59,965 nt of DNA, taken from a virus. The position numbers and the translations under genes were made by a program. Below the pieces are notes generated by a model that was given only the letters and a program-made list of their open reading frames with translations, searched no databases and had not been told where the DNA came from. The DNA lies in the IMG/VR virus record IMGVR_UViG_3300023174_000184, positions 1-59,965 of that record, one strand, 5' to 3'. Positions 6,535 through 14,713 of the stretch are shown here, piece after piece (position 1 is the first letter of the stretch; every line of letters begins with the position of its first letter).

Positions 6535-8178
6535 CTATTTACCATTCCATTTTGATAATTCATCTTGTAAAAGATCAAGTCCCATTGGTCCCAATTTAAG
6601 AGCATACATATGAAACTTTTTAAGGTTAAACTTATTTCCAAGACGTTGTTTAGCATCTTCTCTTGCTTGTAACCAAATTCTTTCACCAAGTTTATATGTG
6701 ATAGCCTGTCCTGCCCAGGAAATATATCTCTTAATTTCATTATGGGCATAGGTTTCATTTAGTAGTGCATATTCCTGCATAAATCTTGCTGCAGACCATT
6801 CATTCCAAGGATGTCCGTCTGGATCATTATACTGTAAGTGCAATCCAATATCTACAACTAATCTTGCTGCTCTCATTGCTTGACACATTAAGTATCCCAT
6901 TTTATATCCTGGGTCTTCAAAGTATCCCAGTTCATCCATAAGTTTTTCAGAGTATAAAGCCCAACCTTCACCGTACCCTGAATTCCATGCAGCCTCACGT
7001 TGATATCGTGTAAGAGTTTCTTTATTTAATTTAGAATATCCAATTTGCATATGGTGCCCAGGAACTGATTCATGAAACCAAGTAGAATAATTTTCCCATG
7101 TAGTAAATTTAGTTCTACCTAAAGTTGGATAGTAAGTTCTGCCTGGGATAGAAAAATCATCTGATGGATCTTTATAATATGGAGATTCATCAATTGTGTC
7201 TTCATCCATAACAACTTCACATTCTTTCATACCTGCTGGAATTATAAATACTGTTCTATTAAGTTCTTTAATAGCCATAGCAATTACGCCTTCAAGAAAA
7301 TCTTTAAAATTATCTACACCCTCAATAATATAATCTGGATGATTGTTTAGATGGTCACGAACTGCTATTAAACTATCAAACTCCCCCCATTGCTTAGATA
7401 GTTCCCACATTTGATTATTAATATTTTTAAGTTCTGATAATCCCCACTCATATACTTCTTTTGGATTAATTTCTAAACCAGTATACTCTTTTACATTTTT
7501 TAAATATCTTTCTTCTCCAACAGCCCAATTGCTTGTAGTTATTGAGGCATATTTTAATTCAAGCCATGATGCTAATTGCTCACATGCCATCTCTGCTTCT
7601 TTTGCTGCTTTTGCAAGACGTTTATCGTTTGGTGCTACATTTTTAGCAATGTCAGAGAACATTCCATATGAATAATTATTTAAAATGTCTACAATATACC
7701 CAACCCTTGCCCTTGCATTTACATGCCCAAGGTTAGCAACATCAACAAGGGATGTAGCCCATTGAATAAAAGCAGTTGGAATCTTTTCCATACGCTTAAT
7801 AATATTTAATATGTCTGCTCTGGTTTTTGTTGGCATAACCTCAAAAACTTCATAAATAGACTGTGGCTCAGAATAAATAGAGCCAAAGTCTGTATACATC
7901 CAGTAATCTTCTGAACTATTAATATAATTATTTATATCATTTAGCACAACCTTTTTAGCCAATTCATCGTGGCTATCTACTGATTTTGCGTTAGATATTT
8001 TCTTTTTGTAAGATTTAACTATTTTTAAAAATGGATCTATTTTATCAAATGCATAATCATTCCAGTGTCCATTTTGATCTGACTCTCCAGCATGGGTTGA
8101 GGCAACAGCATCATATTCCAAAGACTTTTGGAAATATTCATCACATAGTTTAAAAACTAGTGAGCGTGACTTAGCCAT
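6535..8178 (-). CDS. DUF885-family zinc metallopeptidase
   Basis: 547 residues, full length for a DUF885 protein. The zinc motif HESVPGHHMQ places His369, Glu370 and His375/His376, and the downstream GYGEGWALYSEKL supplies Glu404. C-terminal ARLVVDIGLH and a GPMGLDLLQDELSKW tail are typical of the family. DUF885 proteins are HExxPGHH peptidases thought to cut peptides; no signal peptide is seen, so it is cytoplasmic. Such an enzyme is rare in a phage and may be auxiliary metabolism, recycling host peptides. It has its own promoter at 8229-8256, and its Shine-Dalgarno GAGGGG can pair with an upstream CCCC. Confidence 0.9.
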   Translation of the reverse strand: MAKSRSLVFKLCDEYFQKSLEYDAVASTHAGESDQNGHWNDYAFDKIDPFLKIVKSYKKKISNAKSVDSHDELAKKVVLNDINNYINSSEDYWMYTDFGSIYSEPQSIYEVFEVMPTKTRADILNIIKRMEKIPTAFIQWATSLVDVANLGHVNARARVGYIVDILNNYSYGMFSDIAKNVAPNDKRLAKAAKEAEMACEQLASWLELKYASITTSNWAVGEERYLKNVKEYTGLEINPKEVYEWGLSELKNINNQMWELSKQWGEFDSLIAVRDHLNNHPDYIIEGVDNFKDFLEGVIAMAIKELNRTVFIIPAGMKECEVVMDEDTIDESPYYKDPSDDFSIPGRTYYPTLGRTKFTTWENYSTWFHESVPGHHMQIGYSKLNKETLTRYQREAAWNSGYGEGWALYSEKLMDELGYFEDPGYKMGYLMCQAMRAARLVVDIGLHLQYNDPDGHPWNEWSAARFMQEYALLNETYAHNEIKRYISWAGQAITYKLGERIWLQAREDAKQRLGNKFNLKKFHMYALKLGPMGLDLLQDELSKWNGK

Positions 8179-8208
8179 TTTTACCCCTCAGAAATAGCGG
8201 GGCATAAA

Positions 8209-8251
8209 AAACCCCTAGACCTTATATAAGTATATCATTGTCTAGGGGTTT
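8209..8251 (-). terminator. Intrinsic terminator of the holin operon
   Basis: A 12-bp perfect inverted repeat, AAACCCCTAGAC (8251-8240) and GTCTAGGGGTTT (8220-8209), with a 19-nt loop, followed on the minus strand by a run of T (to 8206). The loop and 5' arm contain the promoter for the next gene. Confidence 0.85.
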
Positions 8252-8256
8252 GTCAA
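8229..8256 (-). promoter_or_regulatory. Promoter for the DUF885 gene, inside the terminator
   Basis: TTGACA (8251-8256), 16 nt, TATACT (8229-8234) preceded by TG (TGATATACT). The start near 8222 leaves out the 5' terminator arm, so transcripts from here do not form the terminator. Confidence 0.75.
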
Positions 8257-8262
8257 CTAGGG

Positions 8263-8565
8263 TCAGACTGTCTTTTTTGAGCGTGATCTACGCTCTTCTA
8301 CAACCAAATCTTCTACAGTTGTAGCATTTTTATCTGTGGTGGAGAATGCTGAATTAATCTCATCTGCTGTGAGTTTTCCATCGTCCATAAATGCACGAGC
8401 CAACTTCTCTACTACGGCTGCTACTGCTGTTAGACCTGCTACAGTAATAGCCTTAACTGTTGAAATACCTGCGATTGCTCCAGCACCAATTACCGCTAGA
8501 CCATTTGCTGCAAAAACTGCAACAATACGCATAAGGATATTCCAAATATTTTTTACACCGTTCAT
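8263..8565 (-). CDS. Holin-like membrane protein with acidic C-terminal tail
   Basis: 100 residues. Two hydrophobic, glycine- and alanine-rich segments (about 13-35 and 38-53) are followed by a soluble tail with DDGKLTADEINSAF (61-74), which resembles an EF-hand or dockerin-like loop, and a basic end (ERRSRSKK). Small size, two membrane helices, charged C-terminus and the neighbouring membrane gene all fit a holin or antiholin. It ends the operon 8263-10895, just before a strong terminator. No sequence family can be named with certainty. Confidence 0.65.
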   Translation of the reverse strand: MNGVKNIWNILMRIVAVFAANGLAVIGAGAIAGISTVKAITVAGLTAVAAVVEKLARAFMDDGKLTADEINSAFSTTDKNATTVEDLVVEERRSRSKKTV

Positions 8566-8566
8566 T

Positions 8567-8773
8567 TTACTCCCCCTTTCTTAGTGGAATTGTTATTAAC
8601 CAAATAACTGTTGTCGCTAATACGGCAATACCAACAATATCTCTGGCTGATCCCGTTAGTGTCAACCAAGCAATAAAGAAGCCAAGGAGAGTAAATGCTT
8701 GTGCGATTACTTCAACTCCAGCGTCTTTCAGCCATGTGAAGAATCCCTTCACAACTTTTTTGATTATTTTCAT
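8567..8773 (-). CDS. Holin-like small membrane protein
   Basis: 68 residues: a basic N-terminus (MKIIKKVVKG), an amphipathic stretch, two predicted membrane helices (about 22-40 and 46-63) separated by GSARD, and a short basic tail (PLRKGE). This is class II holin architecture. A clear Shine-Dalgarno (GAGGAG) precedes the ATG. It lies between the PA14 surface protein and the other membrane protein with gaps of a base or two, so all three are co-expressed. Holin and antiholin roles cannot be assigned between the two. Confidence 0.65.
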   Translation of the reverse strand: MKIIKKVVKGFFTWLKDAGVEVIAQAFTLLGFFIAWLTLTGSARDIVGIAVLATTVIWLITIPLRKGE

Positions 8774-8774
8774 T

Positions 8775-10895
8775 TTATCTCCTCATTCCAATTATCGTTG
8801 ATGCGATCTGCGAAACAATCACAACTGGGATAATTACTTCTTGTGCTTTTTCTCTCTGATCATCTGTCATATCGCTACCCAACTCAGAGAAATTAGATAG
8901 TAATGCTTTTACATCCACATTAAATACTGCTCCTAGTGGATCTTGAAGAAATGCATCTGTTTGAACTTCTGTTACTGCATCTGCCAATGTAAATGGCATT
9001 GGAGTATCTCCCGCTTCTGTTGCTTTATCATTAAATGCAATAAATGCTGCAGCAAGGGCTGGATTGGATTTCATCTGATCTGCAACTTTTGCAACTTCTG
9101 ATGCAGAGATACCAAGGTTTTCAGCAACCTGTGTTTTTGCTTCTTGTGTTAAAGCCTTAAGTGTTTGGCTAACTGCTGCTGTTTGCTCTGGTGAAAGTTT
9201 AACTAATTTATTATCTTTGCTAGTAAGATTTGCTATAACTCCAGATAAGTCTTCTGACGTACCGCTGCCTTTTTCAGGAATAAGTGCTGCTAAAACTGCA
9301 TCTTTAATTACTGGATCAATGTTTTCTGCTGGCTTAAAGTCTGGTCTTGGCAATGGCTTTGGCTCAGGTGCAGGAGGCTCTGGAGTGGGTTCTGGCTTTG
9401 GTTCTGGAGCAATAGTAGGTTTTGGATCAGGCTTGGGTTCTTGTGTAGGCTTTGGCTCTGGCTTTGGTTGCTCAGTAGGTTTTGGTGTTGGGTTATTATT
9501 ATTTGCATTATCAGTATTGCTACTACCAGTTGGTTTTGGATTTGGCTGTTCATCTGCTGGTAGTGTAGGTGGAGCAGATGGCTTAGGCTTTGGTGGCTCA
9601 ACTGTTGGCTTTGGTTCTGGAGAAGGCTCTGGCTTAGGCTGATTTGCTGCAGCATTTGCTGCTGCTTGAGCAATTGCTCTTTGAATTTCTTTTTGTGATT
9701 GCTCATCATAGTAACGCCATGCGTCATCAATTGCATTATTTAAATCATTTAACTGATTGTTATAACCTTGTGCTGTATTAATTTTAGCATCTAAATTATT
9801 TGCTGTATTAATGACAGCATTATCGTATTCAGATATTTTATTTGTTAAAGTTTGATTATCTGAATTTAATGTTGCCACTTCTGCATTATAAATAGTTACT
9901 TTATCATTATAATTTTGTTGTGCTGTATTCTTATCAGCAAGTGCTTTATCATAAGCAGCAAGTTGTTCTTGTGTTGCCCCAGATCCAGATGAAAATGTAT
10001 TTAAGTTACAACTAAAATTTTGTCCCCATACTCTTGGATTTCCAGAATAATCACAACCAGCACTAGTCCAGCCTCCAGGTATTGCCCAACCCAAACTATA
10101 ATATCCTGGACCACCACCGTTATACCACCAAATTTCTACATTTAATGCTTTTTCTTCACTTACATCATATATAGGAGAGTATGCACTCCAAGTAGTTCCT
10201 TGCTCCCGCCAATTATTTATAGCAAGGTTTCCATTGACATACATTTTAAAACCATCATCTGTATATCCTGCAAATTTTGTTGATGTAAACCATGATGGAA
10301 CTGTTATTTTTCCAGTAAACTTAACAATAAAATTTTGATAATATCCACATGTTGCAGTGCCAGGAGACATAGAGTTTCCATTTAAAATACCAGAACATAG
10401 GTATTGATATGGAACAGCCTGTCCGTTTTGTCTAATTAAACTATAGACGTCATATGTTAAACCTGCACCGCTTGCACCTTGTAAATTTAATTGTGCCGTT
10501 GCAAGATTAAGGTTTGCTAAATCAAGTGCATCTTTAGCATCATTTTTATCTTCTAGTGCTTGATCAACAACTATTTGTTGTGCGTCTACAGCATCTTGAG
10601 CAGATATTTTTGCAGCAAGGGCATCAGCCTCTGTATCTAAAGCATCCTCATATGCTTGTGCTGCAGCATCTCTAGTATCTTTCATATTTTTAGCAGATGT
10701 AAATTTATTTTCTGCTATGTCAATTAAGTCTATAAGTCCTTGTTTGTACTCTAATTTATTTACTGCAGAGTTTAGGCTTTGAATTTCTTGGGCTGCTACT
10801 GTTAATGGGTCGTCAGAATGAGCATCTTGTGGGGCTATAAAAAGCCAGCCAAATGCAAGAAATACTGCCGTAGATATACGCAAGAGTTTATTCAA
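8775..10895 (-). CDS. Envelope protein: signal peptide, coiled coils, PA14 domain, Pro-rich stalk, C-terminal membrane anchor
   Basis: 706 residues from a TTG start with AGGAG upstream. Order of parts: signal peptide (1-27), coiled coil (about 30-138), PA14-like domain (about 146-275, with YTDDGFKMYVNG and INNW), coiled coil (about 305-415), a Pro/Glu/Lys repeat stalk (about 419-530), a helical region and a final hydrophobic segment (PVVIVSQIASTIIGMRR). PA14 domains bind carbohydrate. The layout suggests a protein anchored in the membrane by its C-terminus, with the Pro-rich stalk crossing the cell wall. It shares an operon with two holin-like genes. Function unknown; envelope disruption or blocking of superinfection are possibilities. 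Confidence 0.75.
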   Translation of the reverse strand: MNKLLRISTAVFLAFGWLFIAPQDAHSDDPLTVAAQEIQSLNSAVNKLEYKQGLIDLIDIAENKFTSAKNMKDTRDAAAQAYEDALDTEADALAAKISAQDAVDAQQIVVDQALEDKNDAKDALDLANLNLATAQLNLQGASGAGLTYDVYSLIRQNGQAVPYQYLCSGILNGNSMSPGTATCGYYQNFIVKFTGKITVPSWFTSTKFAGYTDDGFKMYVNGNLAINNWREQGTTWSAYSPIYDVSEEKALNVEIWWYNGGGPGYYSLGWAIPGGWTSAGCDYSGNPRVWGQNFSCNLNTFSSGSGATQEQLAAYDKALADKNTAQQNYNDKVTIYNAEVATLNSDNQTLTNKISEYDNAVINTANNLDAKINTAQGYNNQLNDLNNAIDDAWRYYDEQSQKEIQRAIAQAAANAAANQPKPEPSPEPKPTVEPPKPKPSAPPTLPADEQPNPKPTGSSNTDNANNNNPTPKPTEQPKPEPKPTQEPKPDPKPTIAPEPKPEPTPEPPAPEPKPLPRPDFKPAENIDPVIKDAVLAALIPEKGSGTSEDLSGVIANLTSKDNKLVKLSPEQTAAVSQTLKALTQEAKTQVAENLGISASEVAKVADQMKSNPALAAAFIAFNDKATEAGDTPMPFTLADAVTEVQTDAFLQDPLGAVFNVDVKALLSNFSELGSDMTDDQREKAQEVIIPVVIVSQIASTIIGMRR
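9340..9640 (-). repeat. Pro/Lys/Glu tandem repeat region in the PA14 protein
   Basis: Imperfect repeats of the PEPKP and KPTxEPKP type encode the stalk. The DNA is a low-complexity run of CCA, GAA and AAA codons on the minus strand, which also creates a long false ORF on the plus strand. Confidence 0.8.
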
Positions 10896-10918
10896 AGTGG
10901 TGGACTCTCCTCTTGCTT

Positions 10919-10927
10919 ATTATATCA
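10919..10927 (-). promoter_or_regulatory. Extended -10 promoter TGATATAAT for the PA14/holin operon
   Basis: Lies between the terminator at 10962-10985 and the PA14 gene. The predicted start near 10912 gives a leader of about 17 nt that begins with GAGGAG. Confidence 0.55.
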
Positions 10928-10961
10928 AATTATTCAATTAGACATAACAATATAACAAAAA

Positions 10962-10985
10962 AGGGAGCCAAATTAATGACTCCCT
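10962..10985 (-). terminator. Intrinsic terminator after the Ig-like secreted protein gene
   Basis: AGGGAG (10985-10980) pairs with CTCCCT (10967-10962), then a T run to 10957. A classic hairpin plus U-tract. Confidence 0.85.
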
Positions 10986-11000
10986 CAATTGTTGGATTAA

Positions 11001-12128
11001 TTACTTAACTAGAGTAACCTTAGCCTTTGGATTCTTTGCATTCCACTGCTTTGCAAGTGCATTAAATGATGCCTTTAGTGTTGCAAGTGCAGCAGCATTA
11101 TCTGCAGTCAACTTAGCAATCTGTGCATCCTTGTCAGCAAGTGCCTTATCTGATGCAACCTTAGCATCTGCTAGTGCCTTTGCAGAAACAGCCTTTTCTG
11201 CTGCAAGTGCAGCATCTGAAGCAACCTTGGCAGCAGCAGCATCTGCAGCAGCCTTTACAACAGCAGCATCTGATGTAGCCTTAGCAGCCAATGCATCATC
11301 TGTTGCCTTCTTAGCAGCAGCAAGTTCTGAAATTAAATCACGAACTGCAATCTCTGCAAATGGTGCAAGTGTACGAGCAGTTAGTCCAACCACATCTGCA
11401 GAAGCACCATCAGTTGATGTTGTCGGAGCAAACATAATTAGTGCTCGTGTTCCAGTTGCTGGAAGTGTTGCAACAAACTTTGCAACTCCAAAATCTGAAA
11501 GTGTAGTACCAGTTGATACTGTTGCTGTATCAACTGTTGCTGTAGCAGCAAACACAGTTGCAGTAATTGACTTACCAGAAACCTTGTTTCCAAATACATC
11601 TGTTGCTGTTACTGTGATGTCCTGCTTTGTACCAGCAGCACCTGCAGATGGAGCAGATACTGTTAGATTATTAATCTTACCAGCAGTTCCCTGTACGTAG
11701 TATGTAAGTGTTGTTCCACCGTTTGTAATAGCAACTGTTCCAATTGCTGTTGTCTTTGTGTAAACATAAAATGTTGCAGTTGTTCCTGTACCAGTTGCAA
11801 CTGTCAAAGATGATGATCCTGATGTCGCTCCTACTGGTGCAGCAGTTGTGTGTAGTGCAGATACAATTGTTGCATTTGTTGCAACTGCTGTTACTGATGT
11901 TCCAGCATCTACTGTTGCTACGAACTTAAGTGCATCAGCAGCGTCTACTGTATTATCTGCTGGTACTGGCAATGAAGCAGGTGTAGCAATAGCGGATGCC
12001 GTTGTATTAGCAGTTCCGTCAATCGATACAGCGACTGTCATTACAGCAGCACTTGCAGGTGTTGCTACTAGCGTGCCCAAAGTCATGGCTGCAACCATGG
12101 CTAGTGCGATCTTCTTGAATGAATTCAT
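11001..12128 (-). CDS. Secreted Ig-like surface protein with Ala-rich coiled coil
   Basis: 375 residues with an actinobacterial-looking signal peptide (MNSFKKIALAMVAAMTLG, then ATPASA). Small Thr/Ala-rich beta domains follow (about 30-260), including a bacterial Ig-like stretch VTATDVFGNKVSGKSI, then an Ala/Lys/Asp-rich coiled coil (about 262-355) and a basic end. Cysteine is absent. It resembles surface proteins of low-GC actinobacteria and may be captured from a host. By eye its G+C is higher than its neighbours, partly because of Ala codons. It is a single-gene unit with its own strong terminator. The role is unknown; surface coating or receptor masking is possible. Confidence 0.75.
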   Translation of the reverse strand: MNSFKKIALAMVAAMTLGTLVATPASAAVMTVAVSIDGTANTTASAIATPASLPVPADNTVDAADALKFVATVDAGTSVTAVATNATIVSALHTTAAPVGATSGSSSLTVATGTGTTATFYVYTKTTAIGTVAITNGGTTLTYYVQGTAGKINNLTVSAPSAGAAGTKQDITVTATDVFGNKVSGKSITATVFAATATVDTATVSTGTTLSDFGVAKFVATLPATGTRALIMFAPTTSTDGASADVVGLTARTLAPFAEIAVRDLISELAAAKKATDDALAAKATSDAAVVKAAADAAAAKVASDAALAAEKAVSAKALADAKVASDKALADKDAQIAKLTADNAAALATLKASFNALAKQWNAKNPKAKVTLVK

Positions 12129-12149
12129 TCTTTCTCCTTGTTAGTTTGC

Positions 12150-12169
12150 CTGACCCTATTTAGAGTCAG
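12150..12169 (-). other. Short inverted repeat before the Ig-like protein gene
   Basis: CTGACTC and GGGTCAG form a 7-bp stem (one G-T pair) around TAAATA in the gap between the terminase and the secreted-protein gene. No T run follows on the minus strand, so it is more likely a leader or processing hairpin than a terminator. Confidence 0.4.
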
Positions 12170-12176
12170 AATATTT

Positions 12177-13955
12177 TTAGATTAAATCAAATCGTGCAAG
12201 ATAGTCCCTAATATCATCAGGAACTGGCTTACTATCTAATTCTACCATAGAACTCTGTTCATGTGCAAGTTGAGGCTTTGATGAACCCCAAGTATGGGCT
12301 TCTATGATTATATTAGTATTCTTGGGGGTATGAGATAGTGCTCCAAATACTGCTCCAGTTAATGCATCTGCAAGGTCTTTAGATTTTTTACGTGGGTGAT
12401 CAACACGATTACCCTTCATTATTTTAAGTTCTGTCAACTCTTCAAATAATAATGGAATCATTGGTATTGATACACGCTCTTCGTAAATCATCATAGCCAA
12501 ATCCTCATAGTGTTTTTTTGCAACAGAAACTGTTTCAGTTCTAATTCCCACAGCCTGCAGTTCATTTTGAATATCAAATGATTGCCAGCGGTCAAATGAA
12601 ACCATACCAATGTTAAAACCTTGTCGCCTAAGATTAATAATCCAGTTCTTGACATCAGAAAGGTTAACTGGACCTTCTGCTCTTGGTTCCCACCATGCAA
12701 CTGCATCAACAACGATAACAGGTGCAATCTGATTATAATCTTTAATTAATTGAACATTAACCCATTTATCAACATGTGCAATAGCAACAGCACACTTATC
12801 ATGTTTTTGTGCAAGGTCAGCATGAACAAAATAAATTTTATCTTCATCTGGTTTAAATGATTCATCAAATCTTCTAAAGTTATCTACTGGGTTTCTAGTA
12901 TTCATACATTTAGAAACCTTGTCACGATCTTTAAAAAATGCATCTGAAGCATATGTAGGCATGCATGCAAAACGCATCATTGCATCAGCAAGATCTGTAT
13001 AAAATGCTAATTTAAAGTCTTCAATCTTTCTTGTTGGATTTACTTCCCATGTAGGTTTTTTAAATGCTAATACCCTTGGAATTTTATATGAAAGAATTGT
13101 ATCTTCATCCCATGCAATTTCAAATTGATTTCCAGGATCTTCGTGTGGTAAGTCTGGATTCATAATGAATGTATGCTTTCGTTCAATAGTTTCTTTTTCT
13201 GCAATTACAGATTCATAGCGTTGTGAGATAAAGTCTCCTTGAAAACGAGGGAATGAAAGCAAAACAACCTTACCAAGATCAGGGAAACGAGAATCTACAG
13301 TACCACGAAATGCTTTATAAATATTTTCAGCAGTTTTACCTTGTTCATTTCCAGTCCCAACTTCAGACGCAAAGCCAGAAATTTCATCAAGCACTGCCAT
13401 AAATAAGTTCAAACCCTCATGAGATTCTCTTTCTGAGTGTCCAGAATATACTGTTACTGACTTATCAAAATCAATTGAATCTGCCTTTGCATTGTATTTT
13501 CCTGCAAACCATGGTGATCTTTCAATCTTTGACTTAAAACCTTTAAAGAAAACGTTCTTAGCCTGTTGAGCGTTAATAGCAACGTTAATAATATCTATAG
13601 CATCTCCCGCAGGCTTTCCATAATATACCGCTGGATCTTTAAGGCATAACATTTTATATACTACATATGCACATGCTACGGTTGATACAAAGTCTTTTCC
13701 AGATCCCTTACCAAGTTGTAAAATAACTTCATTTTTTGTATATTTATTAAAATATGCAAGACCCTGTGCATCCCCCATTAATTCTTGTAAATCTTCTTTA
13801 CGATAAATTTGACTCATTGCCTCAACAATTTGATACTGTATATCTGAAAGTGGTGGTTGTCCAAGAAAATCTGGAGACTCAACAAATGTCTTTGCGTCAA
13901 CAGGTTTTTCTACAAAATGATTTTCTTTTAAAACTTCAAAGAAATCATTGAACAT
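12177..13955 (-). CDS. terL: Terminase large subunit
   Basis: 592 residues from the ATG (a TTG three codons earlier is possible). The ATPase half has Walker A LGKGSGKD (about 81-88) and Walker B FMAVLDEIS (Asp190, Glu191). The nuclease half has HADLAQKHDK (Asp380), SFDRW (Asp455) and KDLADAL (Asp530), the RNase H-like metal site. This motor packages DNA and cuts concatemers. The start lies within the end of the small terminase gene (11-nt overlap). Unusually, it sits almost 40 kb from the portal, at the end of the replication block and before the secreted-protein genes. Confidence 0.95.
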   Translation of the reverse strand: MFNDFFEVLKENHFVEKPVDAKTFVESPDFLGQPPLSDIQYQIVEAMSQIYRKEDLQELMGDAQGLAYFNKYTKNEVILQLGKGSGKDFVSTVACAYVVYKMLCLKDPAVYYGKPAGDAIDIINVAINAQQAKNVFFKGFKSKIERSPWFAGKYNAKADSIDFDKSVTVYSGHSERESHEGLNLFMAVLDEISGFASEVGTGNEQGKTAENIYKAFRGTVDSRFPDLGKVVLLSFPRFQGDFISQRYESVIAEKETIERKHTFIMNPDLPHEDPGNQFEIAWDEDTILSYKIPRVLAFKKPTWEVNPTRKIEDFKLAFYTDLADAMMRFACMPTYASDAFFKDRDKVSKCMNTRNPVDNFRRFDESFKPDEDKIYFVHADLAQKHDKCAVAIAHVDKWVNVQLIKDYNQIAPVIVVDAVAWWEPRAEGPVNLSDVKNWIINLRRQGFNIGMVSFDRWQSFDIQNELQAVGIRTETVSVAKKHYEDLAMMIYEERVSIPMIPLLFEELTELKIMKGNRVDHPRKKSKDLADALTGAVFGALSHTPKNTNIIIEAHTWGSSKPQLAHEQSSMVELDSKPVPDDIRDYLARFDLI

Positions 13956-14481
13956 CGTGGACAACTGTAATCACTTCTCCTTCTTTAGCAATTGCTGATA
14001 GTCTTTGCATGATCATATCACGAATCTCTGGGTGTTCAGATGCAATATCCCTAAGAATTCCAATAAGAACTTCTTGTCTACGTTCAATCTCAACCATCTC
14101 TTCAGCAAGTTCTTTATTTTCAAGAAGACCAGCCTTTTGAAGCATATCAATTCTTTTAGACTCAATATCCATAACAAGTTTGATTGCTTGAGTTTTTGCA
14201 CTAAGATTGTTAGTCATTGACGCTTCATCAATAACTTCATAAGATTTAGAAATTAATTTACTATAATGTGCATCTGCTCCAGCAAGTGCATCTTTAGCAC
14301 GAGCACGAATTGCTGAGTTGTTAGATGCAGACTCTTTCCATTCATCAAGGTGTGCTACAACACGAGTTCTTGGAATATTTAATTCTTTAGAAATTTTAGT
14401 TGGATCACTGCCTTTTAAATATTCTGTAACAACATTATTAACCTCGTCAAGATGATTAATTAAATCTACTTCAGTTGACAT
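13945..14481 (-). CDS. terS: Probable terminase small subunit
   Basis: 178 residues. An N-terminal helix-turn-helix (about 18-50, with LKGSDPTKISKELNIPRTRV) is followed by a long helical oligomerisation region and a short C-terminal tail. The HTH plus coiled coil, the length and the position immediately upstream of terL with overlap fit TerS, which recognises the packaging site and loads the motor. The assignment rests on architecture and context, since TerS sequences diverge strongly. Confidence 0.8.
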   Translation of the reverse strand: MSTEVDLINHLDEVNNVVTEYLKGSDPTKISKELNIPRTRVVAHLDEWKESASNNSAIRARAKDALAGADAHYSKLISKSYEVIDEASMTNNLSAKTQAIKLVMDIESKRIDMLQKAGLLENKELAEEMVEIERRQEVLIGILRDIASEHPEIRDMIMQRLSAIAKEGEVITVVHDVQ

Positions 14482-14713
14482 ACTTGCCCTCTAATCTATT
14501 AATTTCATCTTTAATATAAAAAATTGCTTTTTCTAAATCTTGAATAGTTTTTGATTCATCTTTAAGACCTGCTCTCCAAAGATACTTAAAGGCATTACCA
14601 ATATTAAAATTACGATGACGAGTAATTTCAATACACTCTACTCCAGAAGGATCTGATATATAATGTAATGGATGGTTGACCTGATCAACAGTTATATTTA
14701 AGTTTTCACTCAT
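14471..14713 (-). CDS. DUF3310 protein
   Basis: 80 residues. VNHPLHY (12-18) followed by ECIEITRHRNFNIGNAFKYL and WRAGLK is the diagnostic pattern of DUF3310, a small helical phage family sometimes called a putative nucleotide kinase without good evidence. A longer frame begins 21 codons earlier but inside the glycosyltransferase gene; the ATG at 14713 is preferred. It overlaps the neighbours on both sides by 8-11 nt, so it is translationally coupled with TerS. Confidence 0.9.
   Translation of the reverse strand: MSENLNITVDQVNHPLHYISDPSGVECIEITRHRNFNIGNAFKYLWRAGLKDESKTIQDLEKAIFYIKDEINRLEGKYVN

Noticed and set aside
6279-6758. 159-residue version of the small acidic protein
   Set aside because: Its first 87 residues lie inside the DUF885 gene and have no domain; a perfect promoter marks the shorter start.
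9217-9736. Gly-rich plus-strand ORF and Gln/Ser-rich minus ORF
   Set aside because: Both are out-of-frame readings of the Pro/Lys/Glu repeat in the PA14 protein.
11131-12144. Plus-strand Ala-rich ORFs
   Set aside because: Antisense shadows of the Ala-rich secreted protein.
12150-12180. Plus-strand terminator
   Set aside because: The hairpin is followed by a weak T tract on the plus strand, but no plus-strand gene exists to terminate.
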